NCBI GenBank assembly: GCA_018401135.1 | Contig: JAGYLL010000005.1 | Coordinates: forward strand, 1-35,203 | Origin: Candidatus Moraniibacteriota bacterium | GTDB taxonomy: Bacteria; Patescibacteriota; Minisyncoccia; Moranbacterales; GCA-2747515 | Direction: 5' to 3' | DNA length: 35,203 bases | Notes under the pieces: model-generated | Told to the model about the DNA's origin: nothing | Seen by the model: the letters and a program-made list of their open reading frames with translations, nothing else | Database searches by the model: none | Shown here: positions 1-7,667 of the stretch, piece by piece | Position numbering within the stretch: position 1 is the stretch's first letter | Layout of the letters: each line of letters starts with the position of its first letter | Translations under genes and position numbers: made by a program

Positions 1-962
1 ACAAGCTTCATTTTCGCAAGAAAAGAATCAAGCTCTTCTTGAGAATACAGTTCGATCGTGATTTTTGCACCAGAGGATCCTATTTTTTTTACACCCACTT
101 TTGTTCCCAGAATTTCATTGAGATCTTCTTCACTTTTTTTGAGATAAGGATCTCGATCCAAAGAACGCTCGTGAAAAGTCTTGGGAGAAGAAATGAATAA
201 ACGAAGACGACTTTCTGTTTGTCTTACTGTAAGACCTTCTCGAAGAATAACCTCATAGAGACCTCTTTGTTTTTCCAAATTATTGAGTGACAGAATAACT
301 TTAGCGTGTCCAGGAGTAATTTTCCCCTCCTCAAGTCCTTTTTGAATGTCTAAAGGGAGATCAAGAAAGCGAACACAGTTGGCTATAGAACTTCGTTTTT
401 TCCCCATACGAAGAGCTACTTCTTCTTGTGAAAGATCGAATTCCTCCATAAGACGCTTATAGGCTCGAGCTTCTTCTAGAGGAGAAAGATCATGACGTTG
501 GATATTTTCGAGTATGGCTATTTCAAATTTTTCTTGTTCCTTCGTATCACGAAGTATCACAGGAACCTTGGTAAGTCCTGCAAGACGAGAAGCTCTCAAG
601 CGACGTTCTCCAGCAATCAATTCATATTCTCCTTCTTTTTGTGTTTTGGTAACAACAAGGGGCTGTATAATACCGTGTTTTGTGATAGAGTCCGCGAGTT
701 CTTGGAGCTTTTCTTCATCAAAGGAAATGCGGGGTTGATGAGAATTAGCTACAATGTTTCCTATTTCCACCTCCAAAACACCATCTATTGATTTCACTTT
801 TTTTGACGATGATCCTGTATCCGAAACGGTATAGGAAGTATCTTCATCTTGGGTATGAAGTCGAGAAGGCGCTCTAAGAGGACGAGGTTGTATTTTGGAA
901 GAAATTGCTTTGGAAGGAATCAGTGAAGAGAGTCCCCTTCCAAGTCCATATTGTTGAGGCAT
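1..962 (-). CDS. parB: ParB chromosome-partition protein (3' end cut by window edge)
   Basis: ParB/Spo0J family CTP-dependent clamp that loads at parS sites and works with ParA in chromosome segregation. Translating the minus strand from the ATG at 960-962 gives an N-terminus MPQQYGLGRGLSSLIP, the usual ParB opening that contacts ParA. A linker of about 50 residues follows. The core contains NSHQPRISFDEEKL, the GERRLRA arginine box, ENIQRHDLSPLEEA, and a helix-turn-helix around LSQEEVALRMGKKRSSIAN. About 320 residues are visible and the reading frame is still open at base 1; the last part resembles the short C-terminal dimerisation segment, so only a few residues are missing. It starts 19 bases after the parA stop and is almost certainly cotranscribed with it. 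No full parS palindrome was seen in the window. Family assignment is secure. Confidence 0.95.
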   Translation of the reverse strand, partial: MPQQYGLGRGLSSLIPSKAISSKIQPRPLRAPSRLHTQDEDTSYTVSDTGSSSKKVKSIDGVLEVEIGNIVANSHQPRISFDEEKLQELADSITKHGIIQPLVVTKTQKEGEYELIAGERRLRASRLAGLTKVPVILRDTKEQEKFEIAILENIQRHDLSPLEEARAYKRLMEEFDLSQEEVALRMGKKRSSIANCVRFLDLPLDIQKGLEEGKITPGHAKVILSLNNLEKQRGLYEVILREGLTVRQTESRLRLFISSPKTFHERSLDRDPYLKKSEEDLNEILGTKVGVKKIGSSGAKITIELYSQEELDSFLAKMKL

Positions 963-981
963 AAGGTTTTTATAAAAAATT

Positions 982-1770
982 TTATTTTTGCACTGAAGTA
1001 TCTTTTTCTACCGCATCCATAACCTCTCTTGCCAAAGCCTTGTATGACCTTGCTCCTTTGGAAAAAGCATCGAAATCAAGAATAGATTTTCCAAAACTTG
1101 GTGCCTCTGCAAGTCGAACACTACGAGGAATAATAGAACGAAAAACAGGTCCAGGAAAATGGTCTTGAACTTCTTTTACCACCTGACGACTCAGTCGATT
1201 TCTCTTATCATACATAGTAAGAAGTGCTCCCATAATAAGAAGGTCGGGTTGAAGATTTTCACGAACAAGTGCTATGGTTTCTAGGAGTTGACTCAATCCT
1301 TCCAAAGCATAGTATTCTGCTTGAACAGGAATAATAATTTCATCACTTGCAACGAGTCCATTAACCGTGAGAAGTCCTAGGCTTGGTGGACTATCAATAA
1401 TAATATATTCATACGAATCGCGAAGTTGTCGCAAAACATCATAGAGTCGGTATTCGCGATTCTCCAAATGGATGAGTTCAACCCCCGCACCAGCAAGATC
1501 TGGAGATGCGGGAAGGATATCGGGATATCCCTCTGGTCCATGAAGAATCGCCTGAGAGGGATGTGCTCCAGAGATCATAGCTTCGTAAAGACCTCCTTTA
1601 TCAAGAAGAGAAACATTCACCCCTAAACCAGAAGAAGCATTTCCCTGAGGATCAAGGTCTACTAAAAGAACCTTTTTTCCTTCTCGTGCGAGATAAACAG
1701 AAAGGTTTACGGTAGAAGTTGTTTTTCCAACACCTCCTTTTTGATTGACAAGAGCGATAATTTTTGACAT
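982..1770 (-). CDS. parA: ParA chromosome-partition ATPase
   Basis: ParA/Soj ATPase of the MinD/ParA deviant Walker family; ATP-bound dimers bind DNA nonspecifically and move ParB-parS complexes. The 262 residues include the deviant Walker A motif KGGVGKTTSTVNL near residue 11, Walker A' LLVDLDPQGNASSGLG (about residues 36-50), Walker B-like IIIDSPPSLGLLT, and the C-terminal PRSVRLAEAPSFGKS typical of chromosomal Soj. Length matches the family. First gene of a parA-parB pair. A TATACT hexamer lies exactly 8 bases before the ATG, so the transcript may be leaderless. No irregularities seen. Confidence 0.97.
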   Translation of the reverse strand: MSKIIALVNQKGGVGKTTSTVNLSVYLAREGKKVLLVDLDPQGNASSGLGVNVSLLDKGGLYEAMISGAHPSQAILHGPEGYPDILPASPDLAGAGVELIHLENREYRLYDVLRQLRDSYEYIIIDSPPSLGLLTVNGLVASDEIIIPVQAEYYALEGLSQLLETIALVRENLQPDLLIMGALLTMYDKRNRLSRQVVKEVQDHFPGPVFRSIIPRSVRLAEAPSFGKSILDFDAFSKGARSYKALAREVMDAVEKDTSVQK

Positions 1771-1778
1771 ATATTAAG

Positions 1779-1806
1779 AGTATACTATAAAAAAAAGGAA
1801 AGGCAA
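1779..1806 (-). promoter_or_regulatory. Probable parAB promoter
   Basis: On the minus strand TTGCCT (1806-1801) is followed after 16 bases by TATACT (1784-1779), a good sigma-70 -10 match. The parA ATG begins 8 bases further on, so transcription would start at or next to the start codon. Inferred from sequence only. Confidence 0.45.
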
Positions 1807-1868
1807 AGATGCCGAATTGGCACGAAGAGAAAATGAAAGATTTTAACAAATTTTAAGGAAAAACAACC

Positions 1869-1896
1869 TTGAAAATTATGCTAAAAGGTGTAGTAT
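1869..1896 (+). promoter_or_regulatory. Probable tRNA-Leu promoter
   Basis: TTGAAA (1869-1874), a 16-base spacer, then TAGTAT (1891-1896) on the plus strand. The mature tRNA begins 28 bases downstream, leaving room for a short 5' leader for RNase P processing. Both hexamers are near the sigma-70 consensus. Confidence 0.45.
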
Positions 1897-1924
1897 CTTT
1901 ATAGAGTCATTGAAAAATATCTAT

Positions 1925-2005
1925 GCCGAAGTGATGGAATGGTAGACATGCACGACTCAAAATCGTGTGAGGTAACTCATGAGGGTTCAAGTCCCTCCTT
2001 CGGCA
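1925..2005 (+). tRNA. tRNA-Leu (anticodon CAA)
   Basis: Cloverleaf folded by eye. The acceptor stem GCCGAAG (1925-1931) pairs with CTTCGGC (1998-2004), with discriminator A at 2005. The anticodon stem CACGA/TCGTG encloses loop CTCAAAA, giving anticodon CAA (reads UUG). A class II variable arm (TGAG, loop GTAA, CTCA) identifies a leucine or serine type; A73 and the anticodon say leucine. The T arm is GAGGG/CCCTC with TTCAAGT in the loop. The 3' CCA is not encoded. It stands alone between the divergent parA gene and the convergent folD gene. Confidence 0.96.
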
Positions 2006-2011
2006 CTACAC

Positions 2012-2049
2012 AAGAAAAACTCTTTTACTTATAAAAGAGTTTTTCTTTT
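2012..2049. terminator. Bidirectional intrinsic terminator between tRNA-Leu and folD
   Basis: A perfect 16-bp inverted repeat (2012-2027 with 2032-2047) encloses a 4-base loop. T-rich sequence follows in both directions. It ends the tRNA transcript on the plus strand and the glmS-uppP-folD transcript on the minus strand. The folD stop codon (2029-2031) lies in the loop, so the hairpin overlaps the 3' end of the gene. Confidence 0.85.
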
Positions 2050-2865
2050 ATATGCAAGTAATACATTTTCTACAAGACAAGCTACTGTCACTGGTCCAAC
2101 TCCCCCTGGAACAGGAGAAAGGTAAACATCTTTTTTACTAAAACTTTCTTGATCTACATCACCTTGAATTTTCCCCTCTTTTTTCTCTATACCACCATCT
2201 ATAATAATAGCATTTTCCTTTACCATATCAGCTGTAAGAAAAGAAGCTACACCCACAGCAGTAATAATAATATCATAGAGAGGTGTTATCGTTTCAAGTT
2301 TCTCTTTGTTCTCAAAAAGACTATATTCAGCAATAACTTTTTCTTTCTCCAAAAGCACTTTCATATACATTCCAAATTCATCTGAATTTGTAATAACAAG
2401 AGCCTTTTTTGCATCATTATTTTCTTCACACGATCGTAAAAGGGTAAGGATAGCTTTGGGGAAAGGACAAAGAAAGCCCTCTCCTTTTTGAAGAAGCTCT
2501 TGATTGACCGTCGTAAGCCCATCTACATCTTTGGAAGGAAGGATCGTTTCGAGAATCTCTCTTTTGTCAAGATGAGAAGGGAGAGGAAGTTGCACAAGAA
2601 TTCCATCGATATCATCATCCGTATTGAGATAATTAATAATTTTTTGAACATCTTCTTGTGTTGATTCTTTTGGGAGAAAATAATCAAAAAAAAGTATTCC
2701 ACATTCTTGCGTAGCTTTTTTCTTCATATGAACATAGGTTTTTGATGCCTCATCATCTCCTACCAAAAGAATAGCAAGTCCAGGCATTTTAGATAGATGT
2801 TCGGTTTGTTTTTTCACCGTGATCAAAATATTTTCAGCAATACTCTTTCCTTCAATAATGTTCAT
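2029..2865 (-). CDS. folD: Bifunctional methylenetetrahydrofolate dehydrogenase/cyclohydrolase, divergent
   Basis: FolD interconverts 5,10-methylene-, methenyl- and 10-formyl-tetrahydrofolate in cytosolic one-carbon metabolism. The ATG at 2863-2865 gives 278 residues beginning MNIIEGKSIA, as in other FolD proteins; an upstream in-frame TTG (2901) would overlap uppP and is unlikely. Folate-site and catalytic features are kept: VGDDEASKTYVHMKKKA with Tyr44 and Lys48, GILVQLPLP (Gln92), KDVDGL (Asp115), and the C-terminal PVPGGVGPVTVACLVEN. The nucleotide-binding half is unusual: the family GRSxxVGxP loop reads TNSDEFGMYM (residues 159-168) and the usual CHSxT segment is not recognisable. Folate chemistry is probable, but NADP use is uncertain. 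Last gene of the glmS-uppP-folD run. Confidence 0.88.
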   Translation of the reverse strand: MNIIEGKSIAENILITVKKQTEHLSKMPGLAILLVGDDEASKTYVHMKKKATQECGILFFDYFLPKESTQEDVQKIINYLNTDDDIDGILVQLPLPSHLDKREILETILPSKDVDGLTTVNQELLQKGEGFLCPFPKAILTLLRSCEENNDAKKALVITNSDEFGMYMKVLLEKEKVIAEYSLFENKEKLETITPLYDIIITAVGVASFLTADMVKENAIIIDGGIEKKEGKIQGDVDQESFSKKDVYLSPVPGGVGPVTVACLVENVLLAYKRKTLL

Positions 2866-2890
2866 AGCTAGACAAATATAAATAAAAAAT

Positions 2891-3691
2891 TTAACGAACA
2901 AAGAAAAAAACTATACCCGCAAAAATACATCCATACCAAACGAAAATATCATATTTTATCCGTTCAATCCACCCCAAGAAGAAAGAAATGGTGCTATAGG
3001 CTATAACAAATGTAATAAGTACAGTAATGATACTTTCTATTGCTAATCCTTGTTGAAAAATTTCTGGTAAAGAAACAAGAGATGCCCCTACAGTAATCGG
3101 AACTGCCATAAGAAAAGAAAATCGAGCGCTATCTTTACGAGAAAGTCCCAAAAAAAGCCCCGTTGCCATAGTTATTCCTGATCGAGATATTCCAGGAAGA
3201 AGAGAAAGTGTTTGTACGCATCCCATAAGAAACGCTTTACCAAAAGAGATATTCTCAAAAGCAAGATCCCCTCGAAATTTTCTTTCTGCTTGCCAAAGGA
3301 CTATCGACCCTATAAGTATAAAAAATGCCATTAAAGATGCTGATGGAATATGTGTCTCAAAATATTCTAAAAATAAAAATCCAAAAAAAGCTCCTGGAAG
3401 TGTGGCGACACCGAGAATCCATAATGTCTTTTTTCTATATCCTTTTTCTTGTCCACCGAATTTCGTTTCTTTGCCAAATGCTAACAAAAATATATCCACC
3501 CAATCTCGCCAAAAATACAAAACGACTGCAAAGAGCGTTCCCAAATGGAGAGAGGCAACAAAAGAAAGACTTTGACTGCTAAAATCAAAAAGCTGGGGAA
3601 TAACCATCAAATGCCCCGAGCTTGATATAGGAAGAAATTCCGTAAATCCTTGAACAAAGCCTAAAATAAGCATTTCGTATATGATTTCCAT
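2891..3691 (-). CDS. uppP: Undecaprenyl-diphosphatase UppP/BacA
   Basis: Integral membrane phosphatase that converts undecaprenyl diphosphate to the monophosphate lipid carrier for peptidoglycan and surface glycans; it also underlies bacitracin resistance in characterised homologues. The 266 residues are hydrophobic with about eight membrane segments. Both catalytic signatures are present: QGFTEFLPISSSGHL near the N-terminus and PGISRSGITMATGLFLG in the middle (about residues 165-182). Length is normal. It starts 24 bases after the glmS stop and ends 25 bases before the chosen folD start, so the three genes probably form one transcript. Context fits envelope-precursor supply. Confidence 0.96.
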   Translation of the reverse strand: MEIIYEMLILGFVQGFTEFLPISSSGHLMVIPQLFDFSSQSLSFVASLHLGTLFAVVLYFWRDWVDIFLLAFGKETKFGGQEKGYRKKTLWILGVATLPGAFFGFLFLEYFETHIPSASLMAFFILIGSIVLWQAERKFRGDLAFENISFGKAFLMGCVQTLSLLPGISRSGITMATGLFLGLSRKDSARFSFLMAVPITVGASLVSLPEIFQQGLAIESIITVLITFVIAYSTISFFLGWIERIKYDIFVWYGCIFAGIVFFFVR

Positions 3692-3715
3692 AGGATATAA
3701 TTTTATTTACATTTT

Positions 3716-5575
3716 TCACTCCACCGTCACACTCTTTGCAAGATTTCTCGGTTTATCGACATCGAGATTACGTTTGGAAGCTATATAATACGAAAAGAGT
3801 TGCAAAGGAATCACGCTCAAAATAGGCGTAAGCATCTCAAGGGTTTTGGGAATTTCCAAAACATCATCTACCATCTTGGATACTTTTTTATCTCCCTTAG
3901 TAACCAACGCGATCGTCTTTCCCGATCTCGCTTTTACCTCTTCTATTCCTGTTACTGATTTTTCATACACACTATCATTGAGTGCAAGAAAAAAAGAAGG
4001 AAAGTTCTTGTCTATCATAGCAATAGGACCGTGTTTAAGTTCTCCTGTAGCAAGACCCTCTGCATGAATATAGGAAATTTCTTTGAGCTTAATAGAACCT
4101 TCTAAAGCTACTGGGTAATTATATTTTCTTCCAAGAAAAAACATACTTTCAAACGCACTGTATTTTTCTGCAACTTTCTTTATCTTTTTAGCATCATCCA
4201 GAATAGATTGAATCTTTCGAGGAAGTGTTTGTATTTCTCGAAGAATTCTTTTTCCCATAACCAAAGACATACCGCGTTGTCTTCCTAAATATACGGTAAG
4301 GAGTGCCAGTACTATCAATTGAGAAGTAAATGCCTTTGTAGAAGCAACAGCTATCTCTGGACCAGCATGATTGTATATTCCCGCATCCGTTTCTCGTGCA
4401 ATAGTTGAACCTACCACATTGACAATGCCCAAAGTCAAAACGCCTTTTCGCTTTGCCTCTCGAACAGAAGCGAGGGTATCGGCAGTCTCTCCTGATTGAG
4501 AAAGAACGATAACTGCTGTTTTTTTGTCCAGAAGTGACTTTTTGTATCGAAATTCATGAGCATATTCTACTTCTACAGAGATACCAGCATATTCCTCTAT
4601 CATATATTCCCCCACAAGTGATGCGCATCGTGCTGTACCGCACCCAACCAAAACAATCTTGGTTATATTTCTCAATTTTTTCTCCACAGAAGAAAGTCCA
4701 CCCAAACGAACCATACCTTCTTCAAGAAGAATTCTCCCTCGCATCGTATCTGTAAGAGCATGTGGCTGTTGGAAAATTTCTTTGAGCATATAGTGAGCGA
4801 ACCCTTCTTTTTTGGCTTGGTCAGAAGACCATTCTAGCGTTTCTATTTTTCTCTCCCCTTTGGCTCGATTAGAAAATGTTCTCAAAGAGTATCCCTGTGG
4901 CGTAAGAAGCACCGCTTCATTATCCTCAATATAGACAACCTTATCTGTATATTCTACAAGAGCCGAAACATCTGATGCCAAAATATATTCTTCTTTTCCC
5001 ACGCCCAAAACCAAAGGACTAGAGAATCGTGCTGCCAGTATTTTTTCAGGATCACTTGGGCTTACAGCTACCACAGCATACGCACCTCGAAGTTCTTTCA
5101 AGGTCAAAAAGAAAGCTTCCTCAAATGATTTCGTTTTCATTTTATCTCCGATGCATTGTGCTATCACCTCACTATCTGTCTCTGAGACGAAGGTATGTCC
5201 CCTTTTTTCTAATTTTTCCTTGAGCTCTTTGTAATTTTCGATAATTCCATTGTGAACAATAGCAACATATCCACCATCATCTTGATGAGGATGCGCGTTT
5301 TTTTCTGAAGGCTTTCCATGTGTCGCCCAGCGTGTATGAGCAATACCTATATGAGAAGAAAGTTTTTCTTTACTCAATTTCTCCTCAAGACACATTACTT
5401 TTCCCACAGCTTTTATCACTTTCAAAAAAAATTGTTTTTTTTCTGATAGATCTTCCTTATCTTTCATCAAAGCAATTCCTGAACTATCATAGCCCCTGTA
5501 TTCCAAGCGCTTTAAACCCTCCAAAAGTACTTCTTGTGCATCTTTTTTTCCTATATAACCAACAATTCCACACAT
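3716..5575 (-). CDS. glmS: Glutamine--fructose-6-phosphate aminotransferase (isomerizing)
   Basis: Makes glucosamine-6-phosphate from fructose-6-phosphate and glutamine, the first step to UDP-GlcNAc. It has 619 residues, close to the usual 609. The N-terminal Ntn glutaminase domain starts MCGIVGYIG, with Cys2 becoming the nucleophile after Met removal, followed by LEYRGYDSSGIAL, HTRWATHG and HNGIIENY. Two SIS isomerase domains follow, with GCGTARCASL, SQSGETADTL, STKAFTSQL and EGSIKLKEISY. It ends LAKSVTVE then TGA, the canonical C-terminus, and this confirms TGA as a stop in this genome. First gene of the minus-strand glmS-uppP-folD run. No glmS ribozyme core was recognised in the 243 bases upstream. 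Confidence 0.98.
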   Translation of the reverse strand: MCGIVGYIGKKDAQEVLLEGLKRLEYRGYDSSGIALMKDKEDLSEKKQFFLKVIKAVGKVMCLEEKLSKEKLSSHIGIAHTRWATHGKPSEKNAHPHQDDGGYVAIVHNGIIENYKELKEKLEKRGHTFVSETDSEVIAQCIGDKMKTKSFEEAFFLTLKELRGAYAVVAVSPSDPEKILAARFSSPLVLGVGKEEYILASDVSALVEYTDKVVYIEDNEAVLLTPQGYSLRTFSNRAKGERKIETLEWSSDQAKKEGFAHYMLKEIFQQPHALTDTMRGRILLEEGMVRLGGLSSVEKKLRNITKIVLVGCGTARCASLVGEYMIEEYAGISVEVEYAHEFRYKKSLLDKKTAVIVLSQSGETADTLASVREAKRKGVLTLGIVNVVGSTIARETDAGIYNHAGPEIAVASTKAFTSQLIVLALLTVYLGRQRGMSLVMGKRILREIQTLPRKIQSILDDAKKIKKVAEKYSAFESMFFLGRKYNYPVALEGSIKLKEISYIHAEGLATGELKHGPIAMIDKNFPSFFLALNDSVYEKSVTGIEEVKARSGKTIALVTKGDKKVSKMVDDVLEIPKTLEMLTPILSVIPLQLFSYYIASKRNLDVDKPRNLAKSVTVE

Positions 5576-5763
5576 CTGAAAGAAGAATCTCGACCAAGCC
5601 TTATTTTTGATAAGTCTTGATGTCGATTATATAAATATAGTACTTTTAGTGTACATCTTTTCCCTATACAAGTCGAGGCGCTGTATAAGGCCACCCTAAA
5701 TAGCACTTTTGAGATACATTACCATTATGAGACTCTCATAGAACAATGAATTGTACAGGAGAG

Positions 5764-5800
5764 AAAGAACATTACCTTTAGGGATACTGTTCTTTTTTTT
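5764..5800. terminator. Possible intrinsic terminator downstream of the decayed surface gene
   Basis: AAAGAACA (5764-5771) pairs with TGTTCTTT (5788-5795), and part of the loop can pair further (TACC with GG..TA). The plus strand runs directly into eight or more T residues; the minus-strand side is only moderately T-rich. Its position just after the last stop of the surface-protein remnant (5819) suggests it once ended that transcript and insulated glmS. Confidence 0.4.
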
Positions 5801-5818
5801 GTTTTTTTCTCTCATTTT

Positions 5819-7667
5819 TTATGGGGTAACTTCTCTGTATGTAGGTATTTCTTGAGAAGAAGTTGGGGGGAGACCTCCAAAAGGATCTATTACTAAAGTG
5901 ACTTCAACTGAAGAAGTATACCCTGCTTTTGTCGCTTGTATAGTAATGGTCTCTCCCTCAGATCCCTTTGCAGTAAATTCTCGGCTTTGGGCAGTGTCAT
6001 TATCTGAAGGATCTCAAGTGCCTGTTGTGGATTAGCAGTCAGGTGGTTCTGGATATCCAGATATCTGAAGCCTGGTTTCTTTATTTTACTCAGTGAGTGG
6101 GGCTTTGTGTCTACCACTCAATGTTCTTTACCAGTCAAGTCTGGTGTCTGGCAGTAATCGCAATTTTCCGAAACATCTTATACCTCCTTAAACCGAGGAC
6201 ATTGCCAAGTGGCAAAGCTCTCTGGATCAGGGAAGATTGGTTCTGATGGATTAGGATTTCCTGATAAACAAAGGCCGTTGATCTAGTCTGGATATGCTAG
6301 GTCACTGGTACTATCTTACACATTCTCTCTGCACGATCCATTTTTTTTGAGCTCCCTCATATGCAGCTATATAAAATGACTGCTCAGTAGTTCCCCCTAG
6401 ACCTGAACAGAGTGTATACTTCTTAGTTTCGATAAGATCTCCTGTTGATTCATTTCCATTTATTAAAGATTTAGATCCAGACCAAGCACCCGATGCTGTA
6501 CAAGAGGTCGCATCAGTTGAATTCCATCAGAGCATCGTTGCTGTACCATAAGGAATCTGATGCTGATCTGCGAAAAGGTAATGGTGGGTTTTGTGGAAGT
6601 AGGCGAATCTTTTACTATTCAAAGTAAAAGTGATTGCGAGGGCGATATCGCGACAGTTTCGAGGGCACAAATTGTCCATCTACCCATTTGCAGTAAAGTT
6701 CGATTTTCAGAGTGTTTGTTACCATTACATCAAACCTTCCATCTTGATTCCTCAAATATTCCAATTATCAAGGGATCTATTCTCCTTATTCCATCACAAA
6801 CAGAGAGGAGTAAAAAAAAGAATCTTCTATAGCCATTTCTTTATAAGGAAAAATTCTTGGTCCAATACAGTTAGTTCCTTCTTTGAAAACAATTCTTGGG
6901 AGATGGTATCATCTACACATTAAGCACAGTCATCTGTGATGCATCATGGCATCCTGCTTTTGTTGCTTGAAGGTTATTGATGTGCATTTTCTCCTTTGTG
7001 CAACAAAAGTCCTGGTTGGGATGTATTCATATTTTGGTAAAAGCAGTTGTTTGACCCGAAACATTCCACAGAGCAGGGCTCACGTTGGCATTATCTTTAT
7101 CATACCGCTATAGTGAGAGATGTTCCCTTTTCAACGAGGAACAGAAGAAGAAATTTCTGTTCCCGAACAGAATCTCGTTTTAATTTAAGATTACCACCCC
7201 TGATTGCTCTCTTCTTGCAGAGCAATAGGCGTTCATTCCACCACACTGTCCATCACACCTCCATGAAATGAACCGCTCTCAGTAGTAAATATATTCAGGT
7301 TCCTTGAGGAGCCGAAAGTGTTGTCCGGGTGGTCCAGGATCTGAATATAATCTCCCATGAGTAGATCCATGAAGCCTACATTTACACGACAGATTCACTT
7401 CCCGTTCACTTACTGAGTGGAAGCGAGATAGTAGCACTGGTCACTGCCAATAGTTCCGTGATGCAGAATCTTCCCATTCAGCCAGAAACTGAATAGTTTC
7501 CAGGTGGCCTACAGCTCCGGTGCATCGAGGTGGGTTGACCATAAACTCCACTTTTGTATGGAATTTGTACATGGTATTACTGAGATAATAGTTAAAATAC
7601 TAAAGTTTCTTTCCAGCAGAATATCTTAAATTTTCTACTGTGTGGCATTTACAGTAAGACTAACATT
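5819..7667 (-). pseudogene. Decayed 3' half of a large repeat-type surface protein
   Basis: About 1.85 kb without an intact gene, but with recognisable protein fragments in changing minus-strand frames. At 7638-7667 a shifted frame reads NVSLTVNATQ. Near 7215-7264 is WRCDGQCGGMNAYCSA, the W.C.G..GG.NA.CSA repeat of Patescibacterial surface proteins. About 6345-6540 holds STDATSCTASGAWSGSKS and a following NESTGDL segment. About 6181-6315 holds NGLCLSGNPNPSEP and FATWQCPRF. The terminal piece (5819-6013) reads FTAKGSEGETITIQATKAGY and ends at TAA 5819-5821. A second Ig-like copy with QATKAG lies near 6900-7080. Stops (for example TGA 6014-6016) and frameshifts separate the pieces. Inferred to be the continuation of the open reading frame at 7660-9336, inactivated and drifting. 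Exact domain borders are approximate. Confidence 0.75.

Noticed and set aside
2866-2901. TTG start for folD giving 12 more residues
   Set aside because: It overlaps uppP, and MNIIEGKSIA is the normal FolD beginning.
5576-5818. glmS ribozyme/riboswitch
   Set aside because: The conserved ribozyme core was not recognisable; only a possible promoter and a terminator-like hairpin are present.
6014-6016. In-frame TGA within surface-repeat fragments, suggesting TGA read as glycine
   Set aside because: glmS, the DUF4012 gene and murJ end in TGA, intact genes contain no in-frame TGA, and the same region also has TAA, TAG and frameshifts. Decay explains it better.
5893-6117. 74-codon minus-strand open frame
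   Set aside because: It crosses the surface-gene remnant partly in the wrong frame and mixes pieces of it; there is no coherent protein signature.
6560-7271. Several plus-strand open frames of 74-97 codons
   Set aside because: They are antisense to recognisable surface-protein fragments on the minus strand and have no protein-like motifs.
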